Shown here: piece after piece, positions 9,162-18,660 of the stretch
How positions within the stretch are numbered: position 1 is the stretch's first letter
Layout: each line of letters starts with the position of its first letter
From: Chloroflexota bacterium
GTDB taxonomy: Bacteria > Chloroflexota > Anaerolineae > Anaerolineales > E44-bin32
NCBI GenBank assembly: GCA_022561215.1
Contig: JADFRQ010000005.1
Coordinates: 1 to 64,000 of the forward strand
DNA length: 64,000 nucleotides
Reading direction: 5' to 3'
The notes under the pieces: generated by a model
What the model was told of the DNA's origin: nothing
What the model saw: only the letters and a program-made list of their open reading frames with translations
The model's database searches: none
Translations under genes and position numbers: made by a program

Positions 9162-12100
9162 TTGTCTGAATATACGATCTCGCTTTTCGGCCAGGTGCGC
9201 CTGGCGCAGAACGGCCAGCCGATCGAAATCCCCCATCGCAAGGGCTTGGCGCTGCTAGCCTTTCTTGCGCTCGAGAAACAGCGGAGTCCCAGGATCGATC
9301 TTGCCACCATGTTCTGGCCCGAATATAAATCGACTCGCGCTTTGGCCAATCTACGCCGAACATTGTGGATACTGGAGCAATCCAAGTTCAGTACAGTATT
9401 AATTGTTTCCGACGATCACGTCCAGCTTAATACCGATAGTAAGTTGGTGATTGATGTTGATCAATTCCGAAATGCTCTAGAACCATGGCGCAACTCGGAT
9501 GAAACAAGCAGCAAACTACAACAAGAGCACTACGACTCGCTGGTGCAATCCACCGAAATTTATGAGGATGACTTCCTTGCGGATTTACATCTTCCCGATA
9601 GCAAAACCTTCGAGGATTGGGCTTCCCAACAGCGCCAGGATCTTCGCCGGGATATGCTCGAAGCCTTGGCTGCACTTACGCGCCATCACCTTGCGCACGA
9701 AGAATATGACCCTGCCCAAACTTTTGGCTGGCGACAGTTAGAAATCGACCCGCTATCTCAGATCGCTCTACGGCAGTTGATGATTACCTTATCAAAAAGC
9801 AATCATCCGCGCGCGGCGCTCGCATTATTTGAAAACTTCCGCAAACTGGCCGAACGAGAAAGCGTGGACTTGGACGAGAAAACGCGCAAACTCCAGGAAC
9901 AGATTCATGATCAAATGCAAGCGAGTCAACTAGCGGCCGCGAGTGAGCGCGAGGCCGAACTCGCTCCTGATCGTCATGCTCCCATTCCAATGCCAGTTTT
10001 TTTGTTTACGGATATTGAGGACTCCACTCGACTTTGGGATGAGCACCGCGAAGCGATGCTGCCAGCATTATTGAAGCATAACGCAATTATTGAAGACACT
10101 ATTACAGAATACGGTGGTCAGATACTCGAGATGCGTGGAGACGGCTTTTGGGCGGTGTTTGAGCGAGGGGATCCCTTAGCAAGTGCATTGGCTATTCAAG
10201 TAGCTTTCGGAAGTACTGATTGGGGCGCACTGGACGAACTGCGCATCCGCATTGGTTTGCACGGTGTTTCGAGGGATTGGGAAGGGTATGACTTCTTTAA
10301 AAGCAACGATTCCTATTACGGCTCAGTCCTCAATCAAGCCGCTCGATTAATGCAAGCTGGCTGGGGTGGTCAAATTTTGAGCTCCTCAAGTATCAGAGAT
10401 GCGTTGCCAATGCCTGATCGCGGTTCCTGGCAAGAGTTCGGCGAACATGATCTCGAAGGCCTAGAGGAACCGCTTCACATTTTTGGTTTACTCCACCCTG
10501 AGTTACCCCATCAAACTTTCCCCGAACTACGCACGTTAACCTCAGGATCCGGATTAGGACAAGGCGGGATTGAATCGACAAGTCCTTATCGTGGTTTGTT
10601 TGCATTTCGGGAGGAAGACTCCCCCTATTTCTTTGGTCGCGAAAGCTTCACGGAATTACTCTCTGAATCCGTCCATCAACGCTCAATGGTGGCGGTAGTT
10701 GGTCCATCTGGAAGTGGGAAATCATCCGTGGTCCACGCGGGTCTGCTTGCCCAACTGCGTCGAGAAGGGAAATGGCTCATTACATCCTTTCGACCGGGCA
10801 ATCGGCCCTTCCATGCTCTTGCAGCTGCCCTAATCTCCCGCCTCGAGCCACAATTGAGCGAAACCGATCGTTTGGTGGAGACCAACAAACTAGCCCAAGC
10901 TTTTCAGCAAGGCGATGCCTCGCTAATGGACGTGATCCAGCGCATTCTTGACAAACAAGAGCCCGGTACCCGCTTCCCGCTGGTGGGTGATCAATTTGAA
11001 GAGCTTTATACCCTTGTCCCGGAAGCCGAGATCAGGGCGCGCTTTATGGATACCCTGACCGATGCGGTCTTTGAGCAGCAGTATCGTAGTGCTCCAGTTT
11101 TTTCACTGATCCTCACGCTGCGTGCGGATTTCATGGGCCAGGCTCTCGCACATCGTCCATTTGCAGATGCGCTTCAGGAATCAGACGTCAAATTGGGACC
11201 AATGACGGATCCTGAGCTCAGGCGAGCAATTGTCGATCCTGCAAGGAAATTAGGTGTTGCCTTCGAGCCCGGCCTAAGCGCGCGCATTTTAGATGATGTG
11301 GGCGACGAACCCGGGAACTTGCCTTTGTTGGAATTCGCCTTAGCGATGCTGTGGGAAAAAAGAGAAGGCGCATCGTTGACGCATTCTGCCTATGAGGCAA
11401 TAGACCGCGTGGATGGGGCCTTGGCCCGCCATGCGGACGCAGTCTTTTCGGATCTTTCTCCAGACGAGAAAGACTTGGCGCGGCATGTATTTACGCAAGT
11501 AGTTCGACCTGGCGAGGGGACCGAAGACACTCGACGCCTGGCGACACGGTCTGAATTAGGCGATAAAAGTTGGAAGCTCGTTCAGCGCCTTGCTGATTCC
11601 CGCCTCCTGGTTACCAGTCGAGACACATCAGGCGTAGAAACCGTCGAAGTGGTGCATGAAGCCTTGATCCGTGGTTGGGCGCGCTTACGCGACTGGATGC
11701 GCATCGATCGCTCGTTTCGTGTGTGGCAAGAACGCTTGCGCGCCGCCATTCGTCAATGGGATTCAACGGAGAGAGACGATGGAGCACTCTTGCGCGGTGT
11801 GAGCCTGAGCTCCGCAGAAGAATGGTTGAATGAACGATCGGATGCTCTCAGCGGAGAAGAGGTGAAATTTATCCAAACAAGCCTCAACTTGCGTGACGCG
11901 CGTCAAGCAGCACGTGAACGCCAGCGGCGTCGTATCACGATCGGGCTTGTTTCTGGACTTGTGGTGACCCTTATCCTGGCAGGATTAGCAATCGTGCAAT
12001 GGCAAACGGCTTCCGAGGAACGCGATATTGCACAGTTCGCCAGATCACGTCAATTAGTCGCCCAAGCCCTGACGTTGAGGGATCGACAACTAGACTTGGC

Positions 12101-14216
12101 ATTGCTCTTGGCAAATGAGGCCGCGCGCATCACAGATACGAAAGAAACGCAATCGAGCCTGAGAACCGTGCTCGAATCAAATCTCAGGCTGGTGCAGTAT
12201 TTACCACCCATTGTCCCTGACTTCGATGCGGTATTCAGGTCTTCAAGCTTTGGAACCAATATTGATAGGAGCATCCTTGCATTGGGAGATACCGACGGCG
12301 AGATTACACTTTGGGATCTGGTTGCTGGAGAGCTGCTTGAACTAACGCTTCAACGTATCGGAATTCCTATTGGCGAGATGGTATTTAGCCCGGACGGAAT
12401 GCTTTTAGCATCAGGGGGTGATGATGGCGTCATATTCGTTTGGAATCTGACATCTGGCGGGCTATATACCACTCCCCTTAAAGGGCATCAAGGGATTATT
12501 ACGGATTTGGCCTTTAGCCCAGATAGCAAAATTTTAGCCTCCGGAGGCGAGGATACGGAGGTCCTGCTGTGGGAGATGGAGAGTGGTACACGTATTGGAT
12601 CCGCGCTTATCGGTCATAGAGCGGATGTGACGGACCTGAAGTTCAGTCCGGACGGTCAATATCTGGTCTCAGCTGGGGAAGACGGATTAATCCTGCTTTG
12701 GGATCTTTCTACTGAAGAGGCTACAAGCACCCCTTTCATTGGGCATCCTGTATCCTCAGTAATTGAAGTCTTATTCAGTCCTGACGGAAAAATCATCGCC
12801 TCCGCTGGCCAGGATCGTCAGGTGATTCTTTGGGATGTTTCCACGGCGCGGCCCTCCAACATACCCCTCATTGGTCATGAAGATGACCTCACCAGCTTAG
12901 CCTTTGGCCCTGAAAGCCGATTCCTGGCATCCGCAGACGAAGGCGGAACTATTTACCTTTGGGATGTTGCTACAGGGAATGCGCTAGGTCCGCCATTGAT
13001 CGATGAAAATAACCCGATTCGCGATCTGTGGTTCAGCGATGATGGAGAATACGTATTCTCTTTTAGGGGGAATGCAGGCATCCAATGGAAATTTACAGAG
13101 GCTGGTATTATCACGCAGACGGCCGCCTTGGACTTGGATCGTGACGTGGTAACTTTGGCCATTAGCCAGGATAAATCTCAATTATTTGCAGCTATTTGTG
13201 ACGTAACACGGTGCGATGAAGTAGAGGCCTCCGCTTGGAGCGTGAGTACCGGCGAGGAGATAGACTCAACCATCATCGTCTCAGGGGGAGATCCTTTCTG
13301 GATTCGGAAATTTAGCTCTGGTGGGGAATACTTGGCGCTGGGCACCGTTGAAGGACCAGTGTTTCTATTCGATAGGAAACGTGGAGAAACGCGCACATTA
13401 AGCGGACCACAATTGCCGATTGCTAGCCTTGCTTTCAGTGCTGATGGAAGCACGTTGGTTGGAGGCGGATGCGGGCAAGGAAATCTATCAACCGGGATAT
13501 GCTCGCAAGGTGAGATCTGGTTCTGGGATCTTGCAACTGGTGAAGCCAACGGTCCCCCTCTCGGCGGTCACGAGCAGGGAATCAATGGCGTCGCCCTGAG
13601 CTCGGACGGCCGTACGTTGGTATCTGGAGACGGCGATGGCAAGATCCTTGTCTGGGATCTTGAGACGGGACTACCAAACGGTGTGTCAATCATGATAGAG
13701 GCCGGATTGATTGGAATGGCGCTTAGCCCCGAAGGGAATGTGCTCGCAACCTATTCAAATGGTCCCCTAATATTTTTATGGGATTTAAGTACGGGCAATC
13801 AGATTGGTCGTCCGTTAGCCGACCCTGGCGGTATTGTAAGCGAGATTGCCTTCAGTCCGGACGGCTCGATCATGGCATCGGTAAATGCGGGCAACCAGGT
13901 GACATTATGGGATATCTCCAGCGGGCGCGTGATCGGCGATCCACTTGGCGGTCATACAGATGACGTAATTAGCCTCGCCTTCAGCACTGATGGAAAGATG
14001 CTGGCGACAGGCAGCAGGGATCAAAGAGTTATTTTGTGGAGTCTAGCTGGAGGTGAATTGGCGTTCAGCTTTCTGGGATTGGATCTTAAACAGCTGAGCG
14101 CTGAAGCCTGCCGCCGGGCCAATCGCAATTTGACGCTTGATGAATGGGAGCAATATTTCCCGGGCGAGGATTATCACGCTACTTGTCCTGAACTTCCGAT
14201 CCCTACTGCCAGCTGA
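9162..14216 (+). CDS. SARP/BTAD - class III cyclase - nSTAND1 ATPase - TM - WD40 repeat multidomain signalling protein
   Basis: N-terminal winged helix plus BTAD (ISLFGQVRL...LALLAFLAL...FWPE..RALANLRRTLWIL); cyclase FTDIEDSTRLW, RGDGFWAVF, SVLNQAARLM; STAND SPYRGLFAFREEDSPYFFGRE, GPSGSGKSS, FPLVGDQFEELYT; TM ITIGLVSGLVVTLILAGLAIV; many LWDL-type blades. TTG start. Confidence 0.9.
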   Translation: MSEYTISLFGQVRLAQNGQPIEIPHRKGLALLAFLALEKQRSPRIDLATMFWPEYKSTRALANLRRTLWILEQSKFSTVLIVSDDHVQLNTDSKLVIDVDQFRNALEPWRNSDETSSKLQQEHYDSLVQSTEIYEDDFLADLHLPDSKTFEDWASQQRQDLRRDMLEALAALTRHHLAHEEYDPAQTFGWRQLEIDPLSQIALRQLMITLSKSNHPRAALALFENFRKLAERESVDLDEKTRKLQEQIHDQMQASQLAAASEREAELAPDRHAPIPMPVFLFTDIEDSTRLWDEHREAMLPALLKHNAIIEDTITEYGGQILEMRGDGFWAVFERGDPLASALAIQVAFGSTDWGALDELRIRIGLHGVSRDWEGYDFFKSNDSYYGSVLNQAARLMQAGWGGQILSSSSIRDALPMPDRGSWQEFGEHDLEGLEEPLHIFGLLHPELPHQTFPELRTLTSGSGLGQGGIESTSPYRGLFAFREEDSPYFFGRESFTELLSESVHQRSMVAVVGPSGSGKSSVVHAGLLAQLRREGKWLITSFRPGNRPFHALAAALISRLEPQLSETDRLVETNKLAQAFQQGDASLMDVIQRILDKQEPGTRFPLVGDQFEELYTLVPEAEIRARFMDTLTDAVFEQQYRSAPVFSLILTLRADFMGQALAHRPFADALQESDVKLGPMTDPELRRAIVDPARKLGVAFEPGLSARILDDVGDEPGNLPLLEFALAMLWEKREGASLTHSAYEAIDRVDGALARHADAVFSDLSPDEKDLARHVFTQVVRPGEGTEDTRRLATRSELGDKSWKLVQRLADSRLLVTSRDTSGVETVEVVHEALIRGWARLRDWMRIDRSFRVWQERLRAAIRQWDSTERDDGALLRGVSLSSAEEWLNERSDALSGEEVKFIQTSLNLRDARQAARERQRRRITIGLVSGLVVTLILAGLAIVQWQTASEERDIAQFARSRQLVAQALTLRDRQLDLALLLANEAARITDTKETQSSLRTVLESNLRLVQYLPPIVPDFDAVFRSSSFGTNIDRSILALGDTDGEITLWDLVAGELLELTLQRIGIPIGEMVFSPDGMLLASGGDDGVIFVWNLTSGGLYTTPLKGHQGIITDLAFSPDSKILASGGEDTEVLLWEMESGTRIGSALIGHRADVTDLKFSPDGQYLVSAGEDGLILLWDLSTEEATSTPFIGHPVSSVIEVLFSPDGKIIASAGQDRQVILWDVSTARPSNIPLIGHEDDLTSLAFGPESRFLASADEGGTIYLWDVATGNALGPPLIDENNPIRDLWFSDDGEYVFSFRGNAGIQWKFTEAGIITQTAALDLDRDVVTLAISQDKSQLFAAICDVTRCDEVEASAWSVSTGEEIDSTIIVSGGDPFWIRKFSSGGEYLALGTVEGPVFLFDRKRGETRTLSGPQLPIASLAFSADGSTLVGGGCGQGNLSTGICSQGEIWFWDLATGEANGPPLGGHEQGINGVALSSDGRTLVSGDGDGKILVWDLETGLPNGVSIMIEAGLIGMALSPEGNVLATYSNGPLIFLWDLSTGNQIGRPLADPGGIVSEIAFSPDGSIMASVNAGNQVTLWDISSGRVIGDPLGGHTDDVISLAFSTDGKMLATGSRDQRVILWSLAGGELAFSFLGLDLKQLSAEACRRANRNLTLDEWEQYFPGEDYHATCPELPIPTAS

Positions 14217-14284
14217 AGATGGTTACGATTTTTACTATTCGCAATAATGAATAATAGAGGGAAATCCAACGAGCTGGGCGCTGC

Positions 14285-14758
14285 TTATTTCCAAAATTCC
14301 TGATGAACGCGGGCGGCTTCATGCTTAAGATTAGGTCCAAGCACTTCAACCTCGCGCGATCCCCGAGCGAGCACTTCACGGCAAGAAATTCGCAAACCCT
14401 CACCTTCATTTCCACCCGGAACCATTGCGTACAGTTGCTCCTGACTCAGACCGTAAACCACGCGTGAGATGTTTCCCCAATAAATAGCCCCAGCACACAT
14501 CGCGCAAGGTTCGGTGCTTGCATACAGCGTGCATCCCGCAAGAAAGTCGGCATCGTACTGCCTGCTAGCGGCGCGCACCAGATTCGTTTCTGCGTGAGCC
14601 GTGACATCCCCATCTGTAACCACCGTATTCTCGGCTTCGAGGAGAACCTTCCCCTCTCGATCAACCAATAGCGCACCGAAAGGATGATTTCCCTTTTCAA
14701 CGGCATCTCTGGCGAACTGTATAGCTGCGCGCAGGTGGACTTCATCGATTTTATTCAA
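14285..14758 (-). CDS. Nucleoside deaminase (CMP/dCMP-type deaminase fold, guanine/tRNA-A deaminase-like)
   Basis: HAETNLVRAA and STEPCAMCAGAIYWGNISRVVYG zinc motifs. Start may be TTG at 14758 or further upstream (ORF to 14821). Confidence 0.85.
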   Translation of the reverse strand: MNKIDEVHLRAAIQFARDAVEKGNHPFGALLVDREGKVLLEAENTVVTDGDVTAHAETNLVRAASRQYDADFLAGCTLYASTEPCAMCAGAIYWGNISRVVYGLSQEQLYAMVPGGNEGEGLRISCREVLARGSREVEVLGPNLKHEAARVHQEFWK

Positions 14759-14772
14759 AGACTCTCCGCCGC

Positions 14773-15063
14773 TCACTTTGCTGGCAAGGATCGCGCGAAC
14801 GCAAGCCCGCGATCGACCCATTTCTCCAGATCTGGGTCGCTTTCGAAACCTGGCGGGCGAACCAATAACCAGCCCTTCATTGGGCGGCCGGTAATGTCGA
14901 ATGGGGAGGTAAAGGGCTCATCCATGGCTTGTGCATGCGATTCGGGGCCGACTCTCACGACGAGTTGATCCTTGTGCACACCACAAGCCATATTTCCGCG
15001 CGCAAGAAAAGCAATCCCCGCAAACATTTTATCTCTGCAATACCTTTGTTTCTGCATTAACAC
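14773..15063 (-). CDS. TfoX N-terminal domain family protein
   Basis: KMFAGIAFLARGNMACGVHKDQLVVRVG...MKGWLLVRPPG, a typical TfoX_N pattern. Confidence 0.8.
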   Translation of the reverse strand: MLMQKQRYCRDKMFAGIAFLARGNMACGVHKDQLVVRVGPESHAQAMDEPFTSPFDITGRPMKGWLLVRPPGFESDPDLEKWVDRGLAFARSLPAK

Positions 15064-15098
15064 GCGCAGGCGTAGAGCGAGGACTTCTTCATAGGCAC

Positions 15099-15584
15099 TT
15101 AATGCGCACCACCAGGCCCGTGCACATGGCCATGAGTTAACTCATCAGACGTAGGCTCCCTAACTTCTGCAACATCGATCTCAAAAGTTAGCACTTCGCC
15201 TGCCAGCGGGTGGTTGCCATCAATCGTGACATTCCCGCCTTCAATTGCAGTGACGGTTACCATCTTTGATCCGCTTGGGAATTCGACCTCAAATTCAGTA
15301 CCTACGCCAATCTTCGCCGTTCCCTTAATTTCATCCCGCGGCATCGTCTTCACGAGATTTTCATCGCGCTCACCATAACCTTCAGCAGGCTGAAGGGTCA
15401 ACGTAAAGTTGTCCCCTTCTTCTTTCCCCGTCAACACCTTCTCCAGCCCGGGCAAGATGTTTCCCTGACCGTGAATGTACATCATCGCCGGATGATCTTC
15501 AGAACTATCGATCAGCTCACCTTTGTCATTCGTCAGCTTGAAATGGAACCCAACGACCTTTTTATCAGCGATCTGCATCTTCAT
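15099..15584 (-). CDS. slyD: FKBP-type peptidyl-prolyl cis-trans isomerase, SlyD-like
   Basis: GELIDSSEDHPAMMYIHGQGNILPGLEKVLTGKEEGD...GNHPLAGEVLTFEIDVAEVREPT; start chosen at MKMQIADKK. Confidence 0.9.
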   Translation of the reverse strand: MKMQIADKKVVGFHFKLTNDKGELIDSSEDHPAMMYIHGQGNILPGLEKVLTGKEEGDNFTLTLQPAEGYGERDENLVKTMPRDEIKGTAKIGVGTEFEVEFPSGSKMVTVTAIEGGNVTIDGNHPLAGEVLTFEIDVAEVREPTSDELTHGHVHGPGGAH

Positions 15585-15787
15585 TTCTCCATTGTGTATG
15601 GGTGGCAATGTAACTTCAATTGCACGAAAGAATTTAAGTCTCAACGTCCAAAAATTATACTAAACTGACTAGGGCAAAGATTCGGAATTCAAACTAACGA
15701 TCGTCACATCTCATTATCTTCACTAATGAAGAATTAAAGGCTCGAAACTTCCTCATTTCAAATTCTCCTAAAGTCATTCATCTAGAT

Positions 15788-16798
15788 TCATCCCGCTCCG
15801 TTCTTTATGCTCATCAGAAAATACCTGATATTGGCAGGATAAAAAATCGCATAATCCCACGCCGCAAAGGGATCTGGAATCTCAAGATTGGCAATTTGCG
15901 CTTCGGCATCTTCTTTATCAAGAATGGATTCGGCGGCCTGCTCGCAATGATCGCTGTAATCACGCAGCAGATCCAAATCGTTCTTAGACCCTGGAGGGCC
16001 GTGGCCCGGGATGAGAACATCGCCTCGCAAGGTTTTGATTTCATCAAGAATTTCTTTCAGATGAACGGGGTCGCCATCCGCCAGATAAGGATGCGAGTCG
16101 ACAAACAGGAGATCAGCCAGAAAAAGAATCCCCTCGTCCGGAAGAAATAAGATCGTGTCGCTCCCTGTATGACCATCCGTATAGGTTAGTAACTCAAGCT
16201 CTCTTTTCGTTCCATGGATTCGCATGCGGGATTGAAAGGTGATATTCGGCAATCGAACAGAAAGCCCGGGTAATGTTGCCACCAATCCCTCGTGGTAGCT
16301 GCTCCACAATTCCAGTTCCTTTTTTTTCCTCTCGTCCTTTTCATCCTCAATTTGTGCGCGCAATTCCTTCAATCGTACAGGGGAATATTCCTTATACTGC
16401 GCAACCTCATCCTGGCCCTTGGTGGCGATGTTTGCACGCGTCTCCGTACTTGAGATGATCGTGGTTTGCGTATCAAATGCCTGGTTCCCCCAAATATGGT
16501 CATTGTGAAAATGACTGTTAATCACAATGCTCACCGCATTGCCTGTTAATTCCTGCGCCGCGTATCGCAGATCAGTTCCCGCCTCGACTGTGATAAAAGT
16601 GTCGAACACCAAAGTACTCTCACCAAGATCTATGATCCCGGCATTGGCAATTGCCCAGCCACCTTCTTTATGGATCAGGGCAAATACACCATCTGCAAGC
16701 TGCTCAACCCGGAAATGTCTAGAAGACCTGCTTCTGTTCAAAGTTGCTCCTTCCTTTTTCACCGGGCGGACGTCGAATTCTTGCCTGCACATTGACAA
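15788..16798 (-). CDS. MBL-fold metallo-hydrolase
   Basis: INSHFHNDHIWGN (HxHxDH) and LIPGHGPPG. Confidence 0.88.
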   Translation of the reverse strand: MSMCRQEFDVRPVKKEGATLNRSRSSRHFRVEQLADGVFALIHKEGGWAIANAGIIDLGESTLVFDTFITVEAGTDLRYAAQELTGNAVSIVINSHFHNDHIWGNQAFDTQTTIISSTETRANIATKGQDEVAQYKEYSPVRLKELRAQIEDEKDERKKKELELWSSYHEGLVATLPGLSVRLPNITFQSRMRIHGTKRELELLTYTDGHTGSDTILFLPDEGILFLADLLFVDSHPYLADGDPVHLKEILDEIKTLRGDVLIPGHGPPGSKNDLDLLRDYSDHCEQAAESILDKEDAEAQIANLEIPDPFAAWDYAIFYPANIRYFLMSIKNGAG

Positions 16799-16799
16799 G

Positions 16800-16826
16800 C
16801 TGTAGGGCGCGTTTCCAACCCCGGCC
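16800..16826. repeat. Short imperfect direct repeat, copy 1
   Basis: CTGTAGGGCGCGTTTCCAACCCCGGCC; compare 16894-16920. Confidence 0.7.
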
Positions 16827-16893
16827 CTTCTCTTGCTTCACCGGGCGCCTGCGTGAACAGAGTTCAGGTTGAAGCCCGCCTTGCCTGGTCAAA

Positions 16894-16920
16894 CTGTAGG
16901 CCAGGTTTCCAACCCTGGCC
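16894..16920. repeat. Short imperfect direct repeat, copy 2, with internal hairpin
   Basis: CTGTAGGCCAGGTTTCCAACCCTGGCC; GGCCAGG/CCTGGCC arms. Confidence 0.7.
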
Positions 16921-17094
16921 GTTCATTCTCATGCTGCATTAGGCAGCAATAGAATTGGCACTCCCTCGCCAATCTCCTGGATGAAAAGCCGCTGATCCTG
17001 CAGGGTTACGAATCTTGAACTGCTTTGATGTATCATGCTCCGATTTATTCCTTACAAAATTATTTTTTTGGGGGGCGGGGTCAGGGCGCATTGA

Positions 17095-18297
17095 TTATCC
17101 CGGCGTGATATCGCGTCCATCCTTGATCACAACGCGCGGCGCCTCATGGCTCCAAATGGCTTCCCAAATATTGTGCGCATTAAGCACCACCAGGTTGGCG
17201 CGATTGCCTTCTTTAAGTTCGTAGTTTTCCAGCCCAAGCGCCTGCGCCGCGCGTGTGGTAATCATATCGTAAAGGATTTCCATATCATCAAATGTCGTCA
17301 TCCAGAGCAAATGGGCGGCCAGGAAGGCAACTTCCAGCATGTTGTTGCGGCCAAAGGCATAGTAGGCATCGGCAATATCATCCTGGCCCAGCGCGATCCC
17401 AATTCCAGCATCATAAAGCTCGCGCACCCTGGCATGCAGTGGCCCAGTTTGTGGATCACTGACCACTCCAATGCGCGCCTTTTTAAGCAGCGATTCAAGT
17501 TTGCGATAGGTCGGCTCCGGATAAAGCGCCATCGCACGCGCATGTTGCGCCGTCACGCGCCCTTCCCACCCTTCTTCGATAGTTTTTACGGCCAGCATCT
17601 CGAGCGTCCGCAGACCAGGATCGCCGGCATCGTCAACCAACATGGAGATATCTTTGTCGTATTGTTTGGCGATGGCAAACATCCTGTCAATATGCTCCTT
17701 GGCATCAGCATCGGTATATTCGATCCAGGGGATCCCACCCACGACATCCGCACCCATTTCGATCGCCTGACGAACATAGTCCTCGGCACCAGGGTCGCGG
17801 ATAACACCCTGCTGAGGGAAGGCAATCACCTTGATTTCCACGCGATCTTTGTACTCGTCACGCGCTTTGAGCACCGCCTTGACCCCCTCCAGCTTCGCCG
17901 CAGTATCCGTGTCTACAAATGCATGGATGTACGTATTCCCGAATTTGACTGCCAAATCAAGCGCCTGGCGCACGTTGTCGATGATCCAGCTTTCATCATA
18001 GGAATCTTTCACGCTTGCCGCCTGCTCAATGGCCGTCATCGCCCCACCCATCGATCCACTGGTGTATGTGCTCAGCGCTTCATCACCGATCATCGATAAC
18101 GTATAAACTTTATCGAGGTGCAGGTGTGCGTTGACAAAAGATTCGGTGACCAGGCTTCCACCTGCATCAAGGATACTTTTCGCATCACCCTTAAGGTTCT
18201 TGCCAATCTTCCGAATTTTTCCATCCTGAATGGCGATATCCAAAAGCTCGCCATCAGAGAACCGGGTTCGCGCTTCCGTGATCACTAAGTCAAACAT
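17095..18297 (-). CDS. Amidohydrolase family protein (cytosine deaminase-like)
   Basis: NAHLHLDKVYT, QHARAMALYPE, LGQDDIADAYYAFGRNNMLE, GNRANLVVL; start MFDLVITEAR. Confidence 0.85.
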   Translation of the reverse strand: MFDLVITEARTRFSDGELLDIAIQDGKIRKIGKNLKGDAKSILDAGGSLVTESFVNAHLHLDKVYTLSMIGDEALSTYTSGSMGGAMTAIEQAASVKDSYDESWIIDNVRQALDLAVKFGNTYIHAFVDTDTAAKLEGVKAVLKARDEYKDRVEIKVIAFPQQGVIRDPGAEDYVRQAIEMGADVVGGIPWIEYTDADAKEHIDRMFAIAKQYDKDISMLVDDAGDPGLRTLEMLAVKTIEEGWEGRVTAQHARAMALYPEPTYRKLESLLKKARIGVVSDPQTGPLHARVRELYDAGIGIALGQDDIADAYYAFGRNNMLEVAFLAAHLLWMTTFDDMEILYDMITTRAAQALGLENYELKEGNRANLVVLNAHNIWEAIWSHEAPRVVIKDGRDITPG

Positions 18298-18532
18298 GCT
18301 GCCTGCCTCCAAACCAATCAACTACTGCCGTGCCATCGACGTCGATAGCTACTTCCGCAGCAAACGCTTGCAATCCATTTTCCGTCCCAAAGGACTCATA
18401 CTCACCGACGAAATCGAATACTTCGGTAGAAGGCGACAAATCGGAGCTTGGTCCATTAACATCCGCGTTGCATCCAATGATGATCAATGGGAAAATCGAC
18501 AATCTTACTACCGCTCGCAGACGGATTGCCAC
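18290..18532 (-). CDS. Possible small lipoprotein, uncertain
   Basis: GTG start, hydrophobic stretch then IIIGC lipobox; only 80 aa and slightly overlaps the next gene. Confidence 0.3.
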   Translation of the reverse strand: MAIRLRAVVRLSIFPLIIIGCNADVNGPSSDLSPSTEVFDFVGEYESFGTENGLQAFAAEVAIDVDGTAVVDWFGGRQHV

Positions 18533-18660
18533 GGGTCAATTCGTCCCAATTTCAAGAATCGAGTAAGGAAATTGACCAATTTTTTGCAAGAACGTCGCCA
18601 CGCTATCGACCTCCAATCCTATTCGGAAATGGTGCGATTGTTTCTCTTCTCCGCTGCGGA

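Noticed and set aside
17146-18099. 317-aa plus-strand ORF
   Set aside because: Antisense shadow of the amidohydrolase on the minus strand; His/Ile/Arg-rich low-plausibility protein without motifs.
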